The notes beneath the pieces are model-generated. The model ran no database searches, was not told the DNA's origin, and was given only the letters and a program-made list of their open reading frames with translations. Positions 24,907 to 36,400 of a DNA stretch of 64,000 bases are shown piece by piece. The first letter of the stretch is position 1; every line of letters begins with the position of its first letter. Source of the stretch: Rallus limicola (Eukaryota > Chordata > Aves > Gruiformes > Rallidae); contig JAKCOZ010000616.1 in NCBI GenBank assembly GCA_022605955.1, forward strand, positions 46,801 through 110,800, read 5' to 3'. Both the position numbers and the translations under genes were made by a program.

Positions 24907-27678
24907 GTGCTTTTCTCGGCCCTAGCAGACTGCAGTTCAAAACATGCTAAACGTCCAGCAATAACTCCCAAAGTAAAGAAGCTAGGCATGAAAGGCATAG
25001 CTTGTCTGAAACCTCCTAACAGGACACACAAGCAGACCCTGTCACTTTGGCTCTCAGTCTTTTCCTTTGCATGGAAAGAGGGAACATGCCTGGAACCTCC
25101 TACGGTGCTTTTCTCGGCCCTAGCAGACTGCAGTTCAAAACATGCTAAACGTCCAGCAATAACTCCCAAAGTAAAGAAGCTAGGACTGAAAGGCATAGCT
25201 TGTCTGAAACCTCCTAACAGGACACACAAGCAGACCCTGTCACTTTGGCTCTCAGCCTTTTCCTTTGCCTGGAAAGAAGGAACATACCTGCTACCTCCTA
25301 CAGTGCTTTTCTCGGCCCTAGCAGACTGCAGTTCAAAACATGCTAAACGTCCAGCAATAACTCCCAAAGTAAAGAAGCTAGGCATGAAAGGCATAGCTTG
25401 TCTGAAACCTTATAACAGGACACACAAGCAGACCCTGTCACTTTGGCTCTCAGCCTTTTCCTTTGCCTGGAAAGAGGGAACATGCCTGGAACCTCCTACG
25501 GTGCTTTTCTCGGCCCTAGCAGACTGCAGTTCAAAACATGCTAAACGTCCAGCAATAACTCCCAAAGTAAAGAAGCTAGGACTGAAAGGCATAGCTTGTC
25601 TGAAACCTCCTAACAGGACACACAAGCAGACCCTGTCACTTTGGCTCTCAGCCTTTTCCTTTGCCTGGAAAGAGGGAACATGCCTGGAACCTCCTACGGT
25701 GCTTTTCTCGGCCCTAGCAGACTGCAGTTCAAAACATGCTAAACGTCCAGCAATAACTCCCAAAGTAAAGAAGCTAGGACTGAAAGGCATAGCTTGTCTG
25801 AAACCTCCTAACAGGACACACAAGCAGACCCTGTCACTTTGGCTCTCAGCCTTTTCCTTTGCCTGGAAAGAGGGAACATGCCTGGAACCTCCTACGGTGC
25901 TTTTCTCGGCCCTAGCAGACTGCAGTTCAAAACATGCTAAACGTCCAGCAATAACTCCCAAAGTAAAGAAGCTAGGACTGAAAGGCATAGCTTGTCTGAA
26001 ACCTCCTAACAGGACACACAAGCAGACCCTGTCACTTTGGCTCTCAGCCTTTTCCTTTGCCTGGAAAGAGGGAACATGCCTGGAAGCTCCTACGGTGCTT
26101 TTCTCGGCCCTAGCAGACTGCAGTTCAAAACATGCTAAACGTCCAGCAATAACTCCCAAAGTAAAGAAGCTAGGACTGAAAGGCATAGCTTGTCTGAAAC
26201 CTCCTAACAGGACACACAAGCAGACCCTGTCACTTTGGCTCTCAGCCTTTTCCTTTGCCTGGAAAGAGGGAACATGCCTGGAACCTCCTACGGTGCTTTT
26301 CTCGGCCCTAGCAGACTGCAGTTCAAAACATGCTAAACGTCCAGCAATAACTCCCAAAGTAAAGAAGCTAGGACTGAAAGGCATAGCTTGTCTGAAACCT
26401 CCTAACAGGACACACAAGCAGACCCTGTCACTTTGGCTCTCAGCCTTTTCCTTTGCCTGGAAAGAGGGAACATGCCTGGAACCTCCTACGGTGCTTTTCT
26501 CGGCCCTAGCAGACTGCAGTTCAAAACATGCTAAACGTCCAGCAATAACTCCCAAAGTAAAGAAGCTAGGACTGAAAGGCATAGCTTGTCTGAAACCTCC
26601 TAACAGGACACACAAGCAGACCCTGTCACTTTGGCTCTCAGCCTTTTCCTTTGCCTGGAAAGAGGGAACATGCCTGGAACCTCCTACGGTGCTTTTCTCG
26701 GCCCTAGCAGACTGCAGTTCAAAACATGCTAAACGTCCAGCAATAACTCCCAAAGTAAAGAAGCTAGGACTGAAAGGCATAGCTTGTCTGAAACCTCCTA
26801 ACAGGACACACAAGCAGACCCTGTCACTTTGGCTCTCAGCCTTTTCCTTTGCCTGGAAAGAGGGAACATGCCTGGAACCTCCTACGGTGCTTTTCTCGGC
26901 CCTAGCAGACTGCAGTTCAAAACATGCTAAACGTCCAGCAATAACTCCCAAAGTAAAGAAGCTAGGACTGAAAGGCATAGCTTGTCTGAAACCTCCTAAC
27001 AGGACACACAAGCAGACCCTGTCACTTTGGCTCTCAGCCTTTTCCTTTGCCTGGAAAGAGGGAACATGCCTGGAACCTCCTACGGTGCTTTTCTCGGCCC
27101 TAGCAGACTGCAGTTCAAAACATGCTAAACGTCCAGCAATAACTCCCAAAGTAAAGAAGCTAGGACTGAAAGGCATAGCTTGTCTGAAACCTCCTAACAG
27201 GACACACAAGCAGACCCTGTCACTTTGGCTCTCAGTCTTTTCCTTTGCATGGAAAGAGGGAACATGCCTGGAACCTCCTACGGTGCTTTTCTCGGCCCTA
27301 GCAGACTGCAGTTCAAAACATGCTAAACGTCCAGCAATAACTCCCAAAGTAAAGAAGCTAGGACTGAAAGGCATAGCTTGTCTGAAACCTCCTAACAGGA
27401 CACACAAGCAGACCCTGTCACTTTGGCTCTCAGCCTTTTCCTTTGCCTGGAAAGAAGGAACATACCTGCTACCTCCTACAGTGCTTTTCTCGGCCCTAGC
27501 AGACTGCAGTTCAAAACATGCTAAACGTCCAGCAATAACTCCCAAAGTAAAGAAGCTAGGCATGAAAGGCATAGCTTGTCTGAAACCTTATAACAGGACA
27601 CACAAGCAGACCCTGTCACTTTGGCTCTCAGCCTTTTCCTTTGCCTGGAAAGAGGGAACATGCCTGGAACCTCCTACG
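24907..27678. repeat. 11-monomer (2,178-bp) higher-order repeat, one unit plus three monomers of the next
   Basis: A three-monomer cassette marks the unit: a monomer with ctcagtc+gcatgg (variant base at 25058 and 27236), a YL monomer, then a monomer with ccttataac (near 25410 and 27588). The two cassettes are exactly 2,178 bp = 11 x 198 apart. The eight intervening monomers are L-CE, one with a gaagct end. The cassette's first monomer is M subtype in copy 1 but L subtype in copy 2, so the copies are not identical. Related cassettes occur near 5.65-6.05 kb and 10.4-10.8 kb. Confidence 0.86.
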
Positions 27679-30600
27679 GTGCTTTTCTCGGCCCTAGCAG
27701 ACTGCAGTTCAAAACATGCTAAACGTCCAGCAATAACTCCCAAAGTAAAGAAGCTAGGCATGAAAGGCATAGCTTGTCTGAAACCTCCTAACAGGACACA
27801 CAAGCAGACCCTGTCACTTTGGCTCTCAGCCTTTTCCTTTGCCTGGAAAGAGGGAACATGCCTGGAACCTCCTACGGTGCTTTTCTCGGCCCTAGCAGAC
27901 TGCAGTTCAAAACATGCTAAACGTCCAGCAATAACTCCCAAAGTAAAGAAGCTAGGACTGAAAGGCATAGCTTGTCTGAAACCTCCTAACAGGACACACA
28001 AGCAGACCCTGTCACTTTGGCTCTCAGCCTTTTCCTTTGCCTGGAAAGAGGGAACATGCCTGGAACCTCCTACGGTGCTTTTCTCGGCCCTAGCAGACTG
28101 CAGTTCAAAACATGCTAAACGTCCAGCAATAACTCCCAAAGTAAAGAAGCTAGGACTGAAAGGCATAGCTTGTCTGAAACCTCCTAACAGGACACACAAG
28201 CAGACCCTGTCACTTTGGCTCTCAGCCTTTTCCTTTGCCTGGAAAGAGGGAACATGCCTGGAACCTCCTACGGTGCTTTTCTCGGCCCTAGCAGACTGCA
28301 GTTCAAAACATGCTAAACGTCCAGCAATAACTCCCAAAGTAAAGAAGCTAGGACTGAAAGGCATAGCTTGTCTGAAACCTCCTAACAGGACACACAAGCA
28401 GACCCTGTCACTTTGGCTCTCAGGCTTTTCCTTTGCCTGGAAAGAAGGAACATACCTGCTACCTCCTACAGTGCTTTTCTCGGCCCTAGCAGACTGCAGT
28501 TCAAAACATGCTAAACGTCCAGCAATAACTCCCAAAGTAAAGAAGCTAGGACTGAAAGGCATAGCTTGTCTGAAACCTCCTAACAGGACACACAAGCAGA
28601 CCCTGTCACTTTGGCTCTCAGCCTTTTCCTTTGCCTGGAAAGAGGGAACATGCCTGGAACCTCCTACGGTGCTTTTCTCGGCCCTAGCAGACTGCAGTTC
28701 AAAACATGCTAAACGTCCAGCAATAACTCCCAAAGTAAAGAAGCTAGGCATGAAAGGCATAGCTTGTCTGAAACCTCCTAACAGGACACACAAGCAGACC
28801 CTGTCACTTTGGCTCTCAGCCTTTTCCTTTGCCTGGAAAGAAGGAACATACCTGCTACCTCCTACAGTGCTTTTCTCGGCCCTAGCAGACTGCAGTTCAA
28901 AACATGCTAAACGTCCAGCAATAACTCCCAAAGTAAAGAAGCTAGGACTGAAAGGCAGAGCTTGTCTGAAACCTCCTAACAGGACACACAAGCAGACCCT
29001 GTCACTTTGGCTCTCAGCCTTTTCCTTTGCCTGGAAAGAGGGAACATGCCTGGAACCTCCTACGGTGCTTTTCTCGGCCCTAGCAGACTGCAGTTCAAAA
29101 CATGCTAAACGTCCAGCAATAACTCCCAAAGTAAAGAAGCTAGGCATGAAAGTCATAGCTTGTCTGAAACCTCCTAACAGGACACACAAGCAGACCCTGT
29201 CACTTTGGCTCTCAGCCTTTTCCTTTGCCTGGAAAGAGGGAACATGCCTGGAACCTCCTACGGTGCTTTTCTCGGCCCTAGCAGACTGCAGTTCAAAACA
29301 TGCTAAACGTCCAGAAATAACTCCCAAAGTAAAGAAGCTAGGACTGAAAGGCATAGCTTGTCTGAAACCTCCTAACAGGACACACAAGCAGACCCTGTCA
29401 CTTTGGCTCTCAGCCTTTTCCTTTGCCTGGAAAGAAGGAACATACCTGCTACCTCCTACGGTGCTTTTCTCGGCCCTAGCAGACTGCAGTTCAAAACATG
29501 CTAAACGTCCAGCAATAACTCCCAAAGTAAAGAAGCTAGGACTGAAAGGCATAGCTTGTCTGAAACCTCCTAACAGGACACACAAGCAGACCCTGTCACT
29601 TTGGCTCTCAGCCTTTTCCTTTGCCTGGAAAGAGGGAACATGCCTGGAACCTCCTACGGTGCTTTTCTCGGCCCTAGCAGACTGCAGTTCAAAACATGCT
29701 AAACGTCCAGCAATAACTCCCAAAGTAAAGAAGCTAGGACTGAAAGGCATAGCTTGTCTGAAACCTCCTAACAGGACACACAAGCAGACCCTGTCACTTT
29801 GGCTCTCAGCCTTTTCCTTTGCCTGGAAAGAGGGAACATGCCTGGAACTTCCTACGGTGCTTTTCTCGGCCCTAGCAGACTGCAGTTCAAAACATGCTAA
29901 ACGTCCAGCAATAACTCCCAAAGTAAAGAAGCTAGGCATGAAAGGCATAGCTTGTCTGAAACCTCCTAACAGGACACACAAGCAGACCCTGTCACTTTGG
30001 CTCTCAGCCTTTTCCTTTGCATGGAAAGAGGGAACATGCCTGGAACCTCCTACGGTGCTTTTCTCGGCCCTAGCAGACTGCAGTTCAAAACATGCTAAAC
30101 GTCCAGCAATAACTCCCAAAGTAAAGAAGCTAGGACTGAAAGGAATAGCTTGTCTGAAACCTCCTAACAGGACACACAAACAGACCCTTTCACTTTGGCT
30201 CTCAGCCTTTTCCTTTGCCTGGAAAGAGGGAACATGCCTGGAACCTCCTACGGTGCTTTTCTCGGCCCTAGCAGACTGCAGTTCAAAACATGCTAAACGT
30301 CCAGCAATAACTCCCAAAGTAAAGAAGCTAGGACTGAAAGGCATAGCTTGTCTGAAACCTCCTAACAGGACACACAAGCAGACCCTGTCACTTTGGCTCT
30401 CAGCCTTTTCCTTTGCCTGGAAAGAAGGAACATACCTGCTACCTCCTACAGTGCTTTTCTCGGCCCTAGCAGACTGCAGTTCAAAACATGCTAAACGTCC
30501 AGCAATAACTCCCAAAGTAAAGAAGCTAGGACTGAAAGGCATAGCTTGTCTGAAACCTCCTAACAGGACACACAAGAAGACCCTGTCACTTTGGCTCTCA

Positions 30601-31440
30601 GCCTTTTCCTTTGCCTGGAAAGAGGGAACATGCCTGGAAACTCCTACGGTGCTTTTCTCGGCCCTAGCAGACTGCAGTTCAAAACATGCTAAACGTCCAG
30701 CAATAACTCCCAAAGTAAAGAAGCTAGGACTGAAAGGCATAGCTTGTCTGAAACCTCCTAACAGGACACACAAGCAGACCCTGTCACTTTGGCTCTCAGC
30801 CTTTTCCTTTGCCTGGAAAGAAGGAACATACCTGCTACCTCCTACAGTGCTTTTCTCGGCCCTAGCAGACTGCAGTTCAAAACATGCTAAACGTCCAGCA
30901 ATAACTCCCAAAGTAAAGAAGCTAGGACTGAAAGGCATAGCTTGTCTGAAACCTCCTAACAGGACACACAAGCAGACCCTGTCACTTTGGCTCTCAGCCT
31001 TTTCCTTTGCCTGGAAAGAGGGAACATGCCTGGAACCTCCTACGGTGCTTTTCTCGGCCCTAGCAGACTGCAGTTCAAAACATGCTAAACGTCCAGCAAT
31101 AACTCCCAAAGTAAAGAAGCTAGGCATGAAAGGCATAGCCTGTCTGAAACCTCCTAACAGGACACACAAGCAGACCCTGTCACTTTGGCTCTCAGCCTTT
31201 TCCTTTGCCTGGAAAGAGGGAACATGCCTGGAACCTCCTACGGTGCTTTTCTTGGCCCTAGCAGACTGCAGTTCAAAACATGCTAAACGTCCAGCAATAA
31301 CTCCCAAAGTAAAGAAGCTAGGACTGAAAGGCATAGCTTGTCTGAAACCTCCTAACAGGACACACAAGCAGACCCTGTCACTTTGGCTCTCAGCCTTTTC
31401 CTTTGCATGGAAAGAGGGAACATGCCTGGAACCTCCTACG
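27679..31440. repeat. Satellite segment of 19 monomers resembling 10.9-12.1 kb and part of the superblock
   Basis: It contains the ctcaggc variant at 28424 (partner at 11401, 86 monomers away) and an aaagtcat monomer near 29152. It then shows the familiar order YL, L, gaacttcc end, M, and a ggaatag+caaacag monomer (about 30142-30181) that also has a private ccctttcac. Two aagaag/YL neighbours follow near 30577. The CpG-loss base cttgg at 31253 matches 8686 at 114 monomers, with the next monomer carrying gcatgg in both. So this segment is a mosaic of blocks found elsewhere in the window. Confidence 0.84.
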
Positions 31441-33420
31441 GTGCTTTTCTCGGCCCTAGCAGACTGCAGTTAAAAACTTGCTAAACGTCCAGCAATAACT
31501 CCCAAAGTAAAGAAGCTAGGACTGAAAGGCATAGCTTGTCTGAAACCTCCTAACAGGACACACAAGCAGACCCTGTCACTTTGGCTCTCAGCCTTTTCCT
31601 TTGCCTGGAAAGAGGGAACATGCCTGGAACCTCCTACGGTGCTTTTCTCGGCCCTAGCAGACTGCAGTTCAAAACATGCTAAACGTCCAGCAATAACTCC
31701 CAAAGTAAAGAAGCTAGGACTGAAAGGCATAGCTTGTCTGAAACCTCCTAACAGGACACACAAGCAGACCCTGTCACTTTGGCTCTCAGCCTTTTCCTTT
31801 GCCTGGAAAGAGGGAACATGCCTGGAACCTCCTACAGTGCTTTTCTCGGCCCTAGCAGACTGCAGTTCAAAACATGCTAAACGTCCAGCAATAACTCCCA
31901 AAGTAAAGAAGCTAGGACTGAAAGGCATAGCTTGTCTGAAACCTCCTAACAGGACACACAAGCAGACCCTGTCACTTTGGCTCTCAGCCTTTTCCTTTGC
32001 CTGGAAAGAAGGAACATACCTGCTACCTCCTACAGTGCTTTTCTCGGCCCTAGCAGACTGCAGTTCAAAACATGCTAAACATCCAGCAATAACTCCCAAA
32101 GTAAAGAAGCTAGGCATGAAAGGCATAGCTTGTCTGAAACCTCCTAACAGGACACACAAGCAGACCCTGTCACTTTGGCTCTCCGCCTTTTCCTTTGCCT
32201 GGAAAGAAGGAACATACCTGCTACCTCCTACAGTGCTTTTCTCGGCCCTAGAAGACTGCAGTTCAAAACATGCTAAACGTCCAGCAATAACTCCCAAAGT
32301 AAAGAAGCTAGGACTGAAAGGCATAGCTTGTCTGAAACCTCCTAACAGGACACACAAGCAGACCCTGTCACTTTGGCTCTCAGCCTTTTCCTTTGCCTGG
32401 AAAGAGGGAACATGCCTGGAACCTCCTACGGTGCTTTTCTCGGCCCTAGCAGACTGCAGTTCAAAACATGCTAAACGTCCAGCAATAACTCCCAAAGTAA
32501 AGAAGCTAGGCATGAAAGGCATAGCTTGTCTGAAACCTCCTAACAGGACACACAAGCAGACCCTGTCACTTTGGCTCTCAGCCTTTTCCTTTGCATGGAA
32601 AGAGGGAACATACCTGCTACCTCCTACAGTGCTTTTCTCGGCCCTAGCAGACTGCAGTTCAAAACATGCTAAACGTCCAGCAATAACTCCCAAAGTAAAG
32701 AAGCTAGGACTGAAATGCATAGCTTGTCTGAAACCTCCTAACAGGACACACAAGCAGACCCTGTCACTTTGGCTCTCAGCCTTTTCCTTTGCCTGGAAAG
32801 AGGGAACATGCCTGGAACCTCCTACGGTGCTTTTCTCGGCCCTAGCAGACTGCAGTTCAAAACATGCTAAACGTCCAGCAATAACTCCCAAAGTAAAGAA
32901 GCTAGGCATGAAAGGCATAGCTTGTCTGAAACCTCCTAACAGGACACACAAGCAGACCCTGTCACTTTGGCTCTCAGTCTTTTCCTTTGCCTGGAAAGAG
33001 GGAACATGCCTGGAACCTCCTACGGTGCTTTTCTCGGCCCTAGCAGACTGCAGTTCAAAACATGCTAAACGTCCAGCAATAACTCCCAAAGTAAAGAAGC
33101 TAGGACTGAAAGGCATAGCTTGTCTGAAACCTCCTAACAGGACACACAAGCAGACCCTGTCACTTTGGCTCTCAGCCTTTTCCTTTGCCTGGAAAGAGGG
33201 AACATGCCTGGAACCTCCTACGGTGCTTTTCTCGGCCCTAGCAGACTGCAGTTCAAAACATGCTAAACGTCCAGCAATAACTCCCAAAGTAAAGAAGCTA
33301 GGAGTGAAAGGCATAGCTTGTCTGAAACCTCCTAACAGGACACACAAGCAGACCCTGTCACTTTGGCTCTCAGCCTTTTCCTTTGCCTGGAAAGAGGGAA
33401 CATGCCTAGAAGCTCCTACG
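31441..33420. repeat. 10-monomer segment with a double-strand stop variant and a copy of the 9.4-10.0 kb block
   Basis: The first monomer reads cagttaaaaacttg. The c-to-a change at 31472 and the m38 change create TAA at 31471-31473 on the forward strand and also a TAA on the reverse strand, ending both long open frames. Further right, ccctagaaga (32252), a gcatgg/YL monomer and gaaatgc (32716) repeat the order at 9487 and 9951, exactly 115 monomers away once the two deletions are allowed for. The segment ends with the gagtg/gaagct monomer that precedes stop B. Confidence 0.88.
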
Positions 33421-36400
33421 GTGCTTTTCTCGGCCCTAGCAGACTGCAGTTCAAAACATGCTAAACGTCCAGCAATAACTCCCAAAGTAAAGAAGCTAGG
33501 ACTGAAAGGTATAGCTTGTCTGAAACCTCCTAACAGGACACACAAGCAGACCCTGTAACTTTGGCTCTCCGCCTTTTCCTTTGCCTGGAAAGAAGGAACA
33601 TACCTGCTACCTCCTACAGTGCTTTTCTCGGCCCTAGCAGACTGCAGTTCAAAACATGCTAAACGTCCAGCAATAACTCCCAAAGTAAAGAAGCTAGGAC
33701 TGAAAGGCATAGCTTGTCTGAAACCTCCTAACAGGACACACAAGCAGACCCTGTCACTTTGGCTCTCAGCCTTTTCCTTTGCCTGGAAAGAGGGAACATG
33801 CCTGGAACCTCCTACGGTGCTTTTCTCGGCCCTAGCAGACTGCAGTTCAAAACTTGCTAAACGTCCAGCAATAACTCCCAAAGTAAAGAAGCTAGGCATG
33901 AAAGGCATAGCTTGTCTGAAACCTCCTAACAGGACACACAAGCAGACCCTGTCACTTTGGCTCTCAGCCTTTTCCTTTGCCTGGAAAGAAGGAACATACC
34001 TGCTACCTCCTACAGTGCTTTTCTCGGCCCTAGCAGACTGCAGTTCAAAACATGCTAAACGTCCAGCAATAACTCCCAAAGTAAAGAAGCTAGGACTGAA
34101 AGGCATAGCTTGTCTGAAACCTCCTAACAGGACACACAAGCAGACCCTGTCACTTTGGCTCTCAGCCTTTTCCTTTGCCTGGAAAGAGGGAACATGCCTG
34201 GAACCTCCTACGGTGCTTTTCTCGGCCCTAGCAGACTGCAGTTCAAAACATGCTAAACGTCCAGCAATAACTCCCAAAGTAAAGAAGCTAGGACTGAAAG
34301 GCATAGCTTGTCTGAAACCTCCTAACAGGACACACAAGCAGACCCTGTCACTTTGGCTCTCAGCCTTTTCCTTTGCCTGGAAAGAGGGAACATGCCTGGA
34401 ACCTCCTACGGTGCTTTTCTCGGCCCTAGCAGACTGCAGTTCAAAACATGCTAAACGTCCAGCAATAACTCCCAAAGTAAAGAAGCTAGGACTGAAAGGC
34501 ATAGCTTGTCTGAAACCTCCTAACAGGACACACAAGCAGACCCTGTCACTTTGGCTCTCAGCCTTTTCCTTTGCCTGGAAAGAAGGAACATACCTGCTAC
34601 CTCCTACGGTGCTTTTCTCGGCCCTAGCAGACTGCAGTTCAAAACATGCTAAACATCCAGCAATAACTCCCAAAGTAAAGAAGCTAGGACTGAAAGGCAT
34701 AGCTTGTCTGAAACCTCCTAACAGGACACACAAGCAGACCCTGTCACTTTGGCTCTCAGCCTTTTCCTTTGCCTGGAAAGAGGGAACATGCCTGGAACCT
34801 CCTACGGTGCTTTTCTCGGCCCTAGCAGACTGCAGTTCAAAACATGCTAAATGTCCAGCAATAACTCCCAAAGTCAAGAAGCTAGGACTGAAAAGCATAG
34901 CTTGTCTGAAACCTCCTAACAGGACACACAAGCAGACCCTGTCACTTTGGCTCTCAGCCTTTTCCTTTGCCTGGAAAGAAGGAACATACCTGCTACCTCC
35001 TACGGTGCTTTTCTCGGCCCTAGCAGACTGCAGTTCAAAACATGCTAAACATCCAGCAATAACTCCCAAAGTAAAGAAGCTAGGACTGAAAGGCATAGCT
35101 TGTCTGAAACCTCCTAACAGGACACACAAGAAGACCCTGTCACTTTGGCTCTCAGCCTTTTCCTTTGCCTGGAAAGAGGGAACATGCCTGGAACCTCCTA
35201 CGGTGCTTTTCTCGGCCCTAGCAGACTGCAGTTCAAAATATGCTAAACGTCCAGCAATAACTCCCAAAGTAAAGAAGCTAGGACTGAAAGGCATAGCTTG
35301 TCTGAAACCTCCTAACAGGACACACAAGCAGACCCTGTCACTTTGGCTCTCAGCCTTTTCCTTTGCCTGGAAAGAAGGAACATACCTGCTACCTCCTACG
35401 GTGCTTTTCTCGGCCCTAGCAGACTGCAGTTCAAAACATGCTAAACATCCAGCAATAACTCCCAAAGTAAAGAAGCTAGGACTGAAAGGCATAGCTTGTC
35501 TGAAACCTCCTAACAGGACACACAAGCAGACCCTGTCACTTTGGCTCTCAGCCTTTTCCTTTGCCTGGAAAGAGGGAACATGCCTGGAACCTCCTACGGT
35601 GCTTTTCTCGGCCCTAGCAGACTGCAGTTCAAAACATGCTAAACGTCCAGCAATAACTCCCAAAGTAAAGAAGCTAGGACTGAAAGGCATAGCTTGTCTG
35701 AAACCTCCTAACAGGACACACAAGCAGACCCTGTCACTTTGGCTCTCAGCCTTTTCCTTTGCCTGGAAAGAAGGAACATACCTGCTACCTCCTACGGTGC
35801 TTTTCTCGGCCCTAGCAGACTGCAGTTCAAAACATGCTAAACATCCAGCAATAACTCCCAAAGTAAAGAAGCTAGGACTGAAAGGCATAGCTTGTCTGAA
35901 ACCTCCTAACAGGACACACAAGCAGACCCTGTCACTTTGGCTCTCAGCCTTTTCCTTTGCCTGGAAAGAGGGAACATGCCTGGAACCTCCTACGGTGCTT
36001 TTCTCGGCCCTAGCAGACTGCAGTTCAAAACATGCTAAATGTCCAGCAATAACTCCCAAAGTCAAGAAGCTAGGACTGAAAGGCATAGCTTGTCTGAAAC
36101 CTCCTAACAGGACACACAAGCAGACCCTGTCACTTTGGCTCTCAGCCTTTTCCTTTGCCTGGAAAGAAGGAACATACCTGCTACCTCCTACGGTGCTTTT
36201 CTCGGCCCTAGCAGACTGCAGTTCAAAACATGCTAAACATCCAGCAATAACTCCCAAAGTAAAGAAGCTAGGACTGAAAGGCATAGCTTGTCTGAAAACT
36301 CCTAACAGGACACACAAGAAGACCCTGTCACTTTGGCTCTCAGCCTTTTCCTTTGCCTGGAAAGAGGGAACATGCCTGGAACCTCCTACGGTGCTTTTCT

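Noticed and set aside
18769..31473. Forward-strand open frame of 4,234 codons, and the other forward frames ending at 4391, 13565, 18649, 33558, 37350, 40818, 46854, 52794, 55140, 57150, 60420 and 62070
   Set aside because: All start at the same GTG of the monomer right after a stop variant and carry the same 66-residue unit. Stops are amplified as part of HOR haplotypes and most other variants are nonsynonymous, so I see no sign of coding constraint.
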